DNA of 64,000 nt, taken from positions 781,346-845,345 of the forward strand of contig VIEA01000001.1 in NCBI GenBank assembly GCA_008087055.1. The letters run 5' to 3'. How positions within the stretch are numbered: position 1 is the stretch's first letter; every line of letters starts with the position of its first letter. Positions 63,317 to 64,000 of the stretch are shown here, piece after piece. The DNA comes from Gammaproteobacteria bacterium LSUCC0096. Its GTDB lineage: Bacteria; Pseudomonadota; Gammaproteobacteria; Pseudomonadales; Litorivicinaceae. The notes under the pieces were generated by a model. That model was not told the DNA's origin, did no database searches, and worked only from the letters and a program-made list of their open reading frames with translations. Made by a program: the position numbers and the translations under genes.

Positions 63317-64000
63317 ATCGAGTCGATGCCGCACTTTTCGCGATTACTGTTCTAACCTGGGGTACCACATGGTTTGTTATTTTAGGGCAGCTGGGCGTGG
63401 TGCATCCGGTTGTGTCAGTTGGCTGGCGCTTCTTGATCGCATCATTGGTTCTCTTCGTGATTTGTATCGCGCGGTCTGAAAGGCTGGCGCTCACGGCATC
63501 TGAGCATGCGCTTTGTGTGCTTCTTGGTATGTTCTTGTTTTGTCTTAACTATGGCTTATTTTACACAGCAAGCTTATCCCTCACGACAGGCCTGGTTTCG
63601 GTTGTGTTTTCAACAATGGTTTTTTGGAACGCTCTGGGCGCCAGATTTTTTCTGGGCCAGCCATTAGAGACACGCTCTTTGGCCGGGGGTGTAATTGGTG
63701 TCTTTGGCCTACTTATATTGTTTCGTACTGAGCTTATCTCGTTTGATTGGGAAAGCGAGGGATCGTTCGCCTTATTCTTGTGTCTCCTTGGGACAATATC
63801 AGCGAGTTCAGGCAATTTAGTGTCAGCAACTTTGCAAAAGCGCGATATGACCGTATGGAATTCGACGGCATTTGGAATGTTGTATGGGACTGTGTTGACC
63901 TTTATTTTTGCGCTGTTTAACGATTTAGAGATCCGGTTTGAGTGGACTGCATTATATGTTGGGTCTCTGTTATATCTCGTTATATTTGGCTCTGTTATTG
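63301..64000 (+). CDS. EamA/DMT-family transporter, 5' part (runs off the window)
   Basis: The frame starts at GTG 63301 (GGCGGA upstream), overlaps cysS by 16 bases and stays open to the window end, giving about 233 residues. It begins V-D-A-A-L-F-A-I-T-V-L-T-W-G-T-T-W-F, the first helix of EamA-type permeases. It continues with repeated hydrophobic helices, including SVGWRFLIASLVLFVICIA, CLNYGLFYTASLSLT and AGGVIGVFGLLILF. The mid-chain SASSGNLVSATLQKRD marks the start of the second EamA repeat. Such transporters export metabolites or drugs; the substrate is unknown. Confidence 0.85.
   Translation, partial: MASQINRVDAALFAITVLTWGTTWFVILGQLGVVHPVVSVGWRFLIASLVLFVICIARSERLALTASEHALCVLLGMFLFCLNYGLFYTASLSLTTGLVSVVFSTMVFWNALGARFFLGQPLETRSLAGGVIGVFGLLILFRTELISFDWESEGSFALFLCLLGTISASSGNLVSATLQKRDMTVWNSTAFGMLYGTVLTFIFALFNDLEIRFEWTALYVGSLLYLVIFGSVI

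Overview
The window looks like a piece of a compact chromosome from a free-living, probably marine, gammaproteobacterium. The evidence is the gene set and its order: gltX followed by tRNA-Ala(GGC), gltA diverging from sdhCDAB-sucAB-lpd-sucCD, nfuA, miaE, lpxH, rmf, rlmKL, selO and DUF1853/DUF1315 proteins. Full Sox thiosulfate oxidation together with a photolyase/Cfa light-stress cluster and tight gene packing would fit a sulfur-oxidising surface-ocean mixotroph, for example of the OM252/Litorivicinaceae type. That placement is an inference from gene content and no database search was made.

Layout. 1-1324: 3' part of gltX, tRNA-Ala and a small secreted-like protein. 1535-12521: a complete Sox locus. 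soxC-soxD-soxX-soxY-soxZ-soxA-soxK run on the plus strand and end in a terminator, with soxB convergent to them. Accessory genes follow: a HupE/UreJ-type membrane protein, a periplasmic thioredoxin, an alpha/beta hydrolase, two rhodanese-like proteins and a class I cytochrome c. 12531-16545: molybdenum cofactor genes moeA, moaA, a moaC-mogA fusion, moaD and moaE, in line with the rhodanese/cytochrome genes. SoxC is a molybdenum enzyme, so this places cofactor synthesis beside its user. 16556-17769: a HIT protein and a LysR-type regulator.

17830-30427: a TCA cycle block (gltA divergent from sdhCDAB, then sucAB-lpd-sucCD) with readable promoters and terminators. 30562-42073: housekeeping and stress genes htpG (with a sigma32-like promoter), a lipoprotein lacking a normal start codon, a SuhB-like phosphatase, dinG, a thiolase, rhlB (with an RNA leader that can hide its own ribosome binding site), selO, gpsA and aroG. 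42148-42464: tRNA-Val and tRNA-Asp with a strong promoter and a terminator downstream. 42524-52678: a second small secreted-like protein, DUF1853, nadK, yeaC, pepN, a membrane-anchored GltB-like protein, pyrD, rmf and rlmKL.

52656-59387: a minus-strand operon phrB, flavin oxidase, DUF1365, Cfa-like methyltransferase, DUF2878, flanked by a DUF4345-like membrane protein and a renalase-like flavoprotein. This resembles photo-oxidative stress and lipid-modification clusters. 59469-64000: nfuA, miaE, lpxH, ppiB, cysS and the 5' part of an EamA transporter gene.

The DNA is very tightly packed. Stop/start overlaps (TAATG, TGATG, ATGA) are common and several convergent gene pairs overlap at their stop codons. 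No stretch above 300 bases lacks a gene, and I saw no insertion sequence, prophage or CRISPR array.
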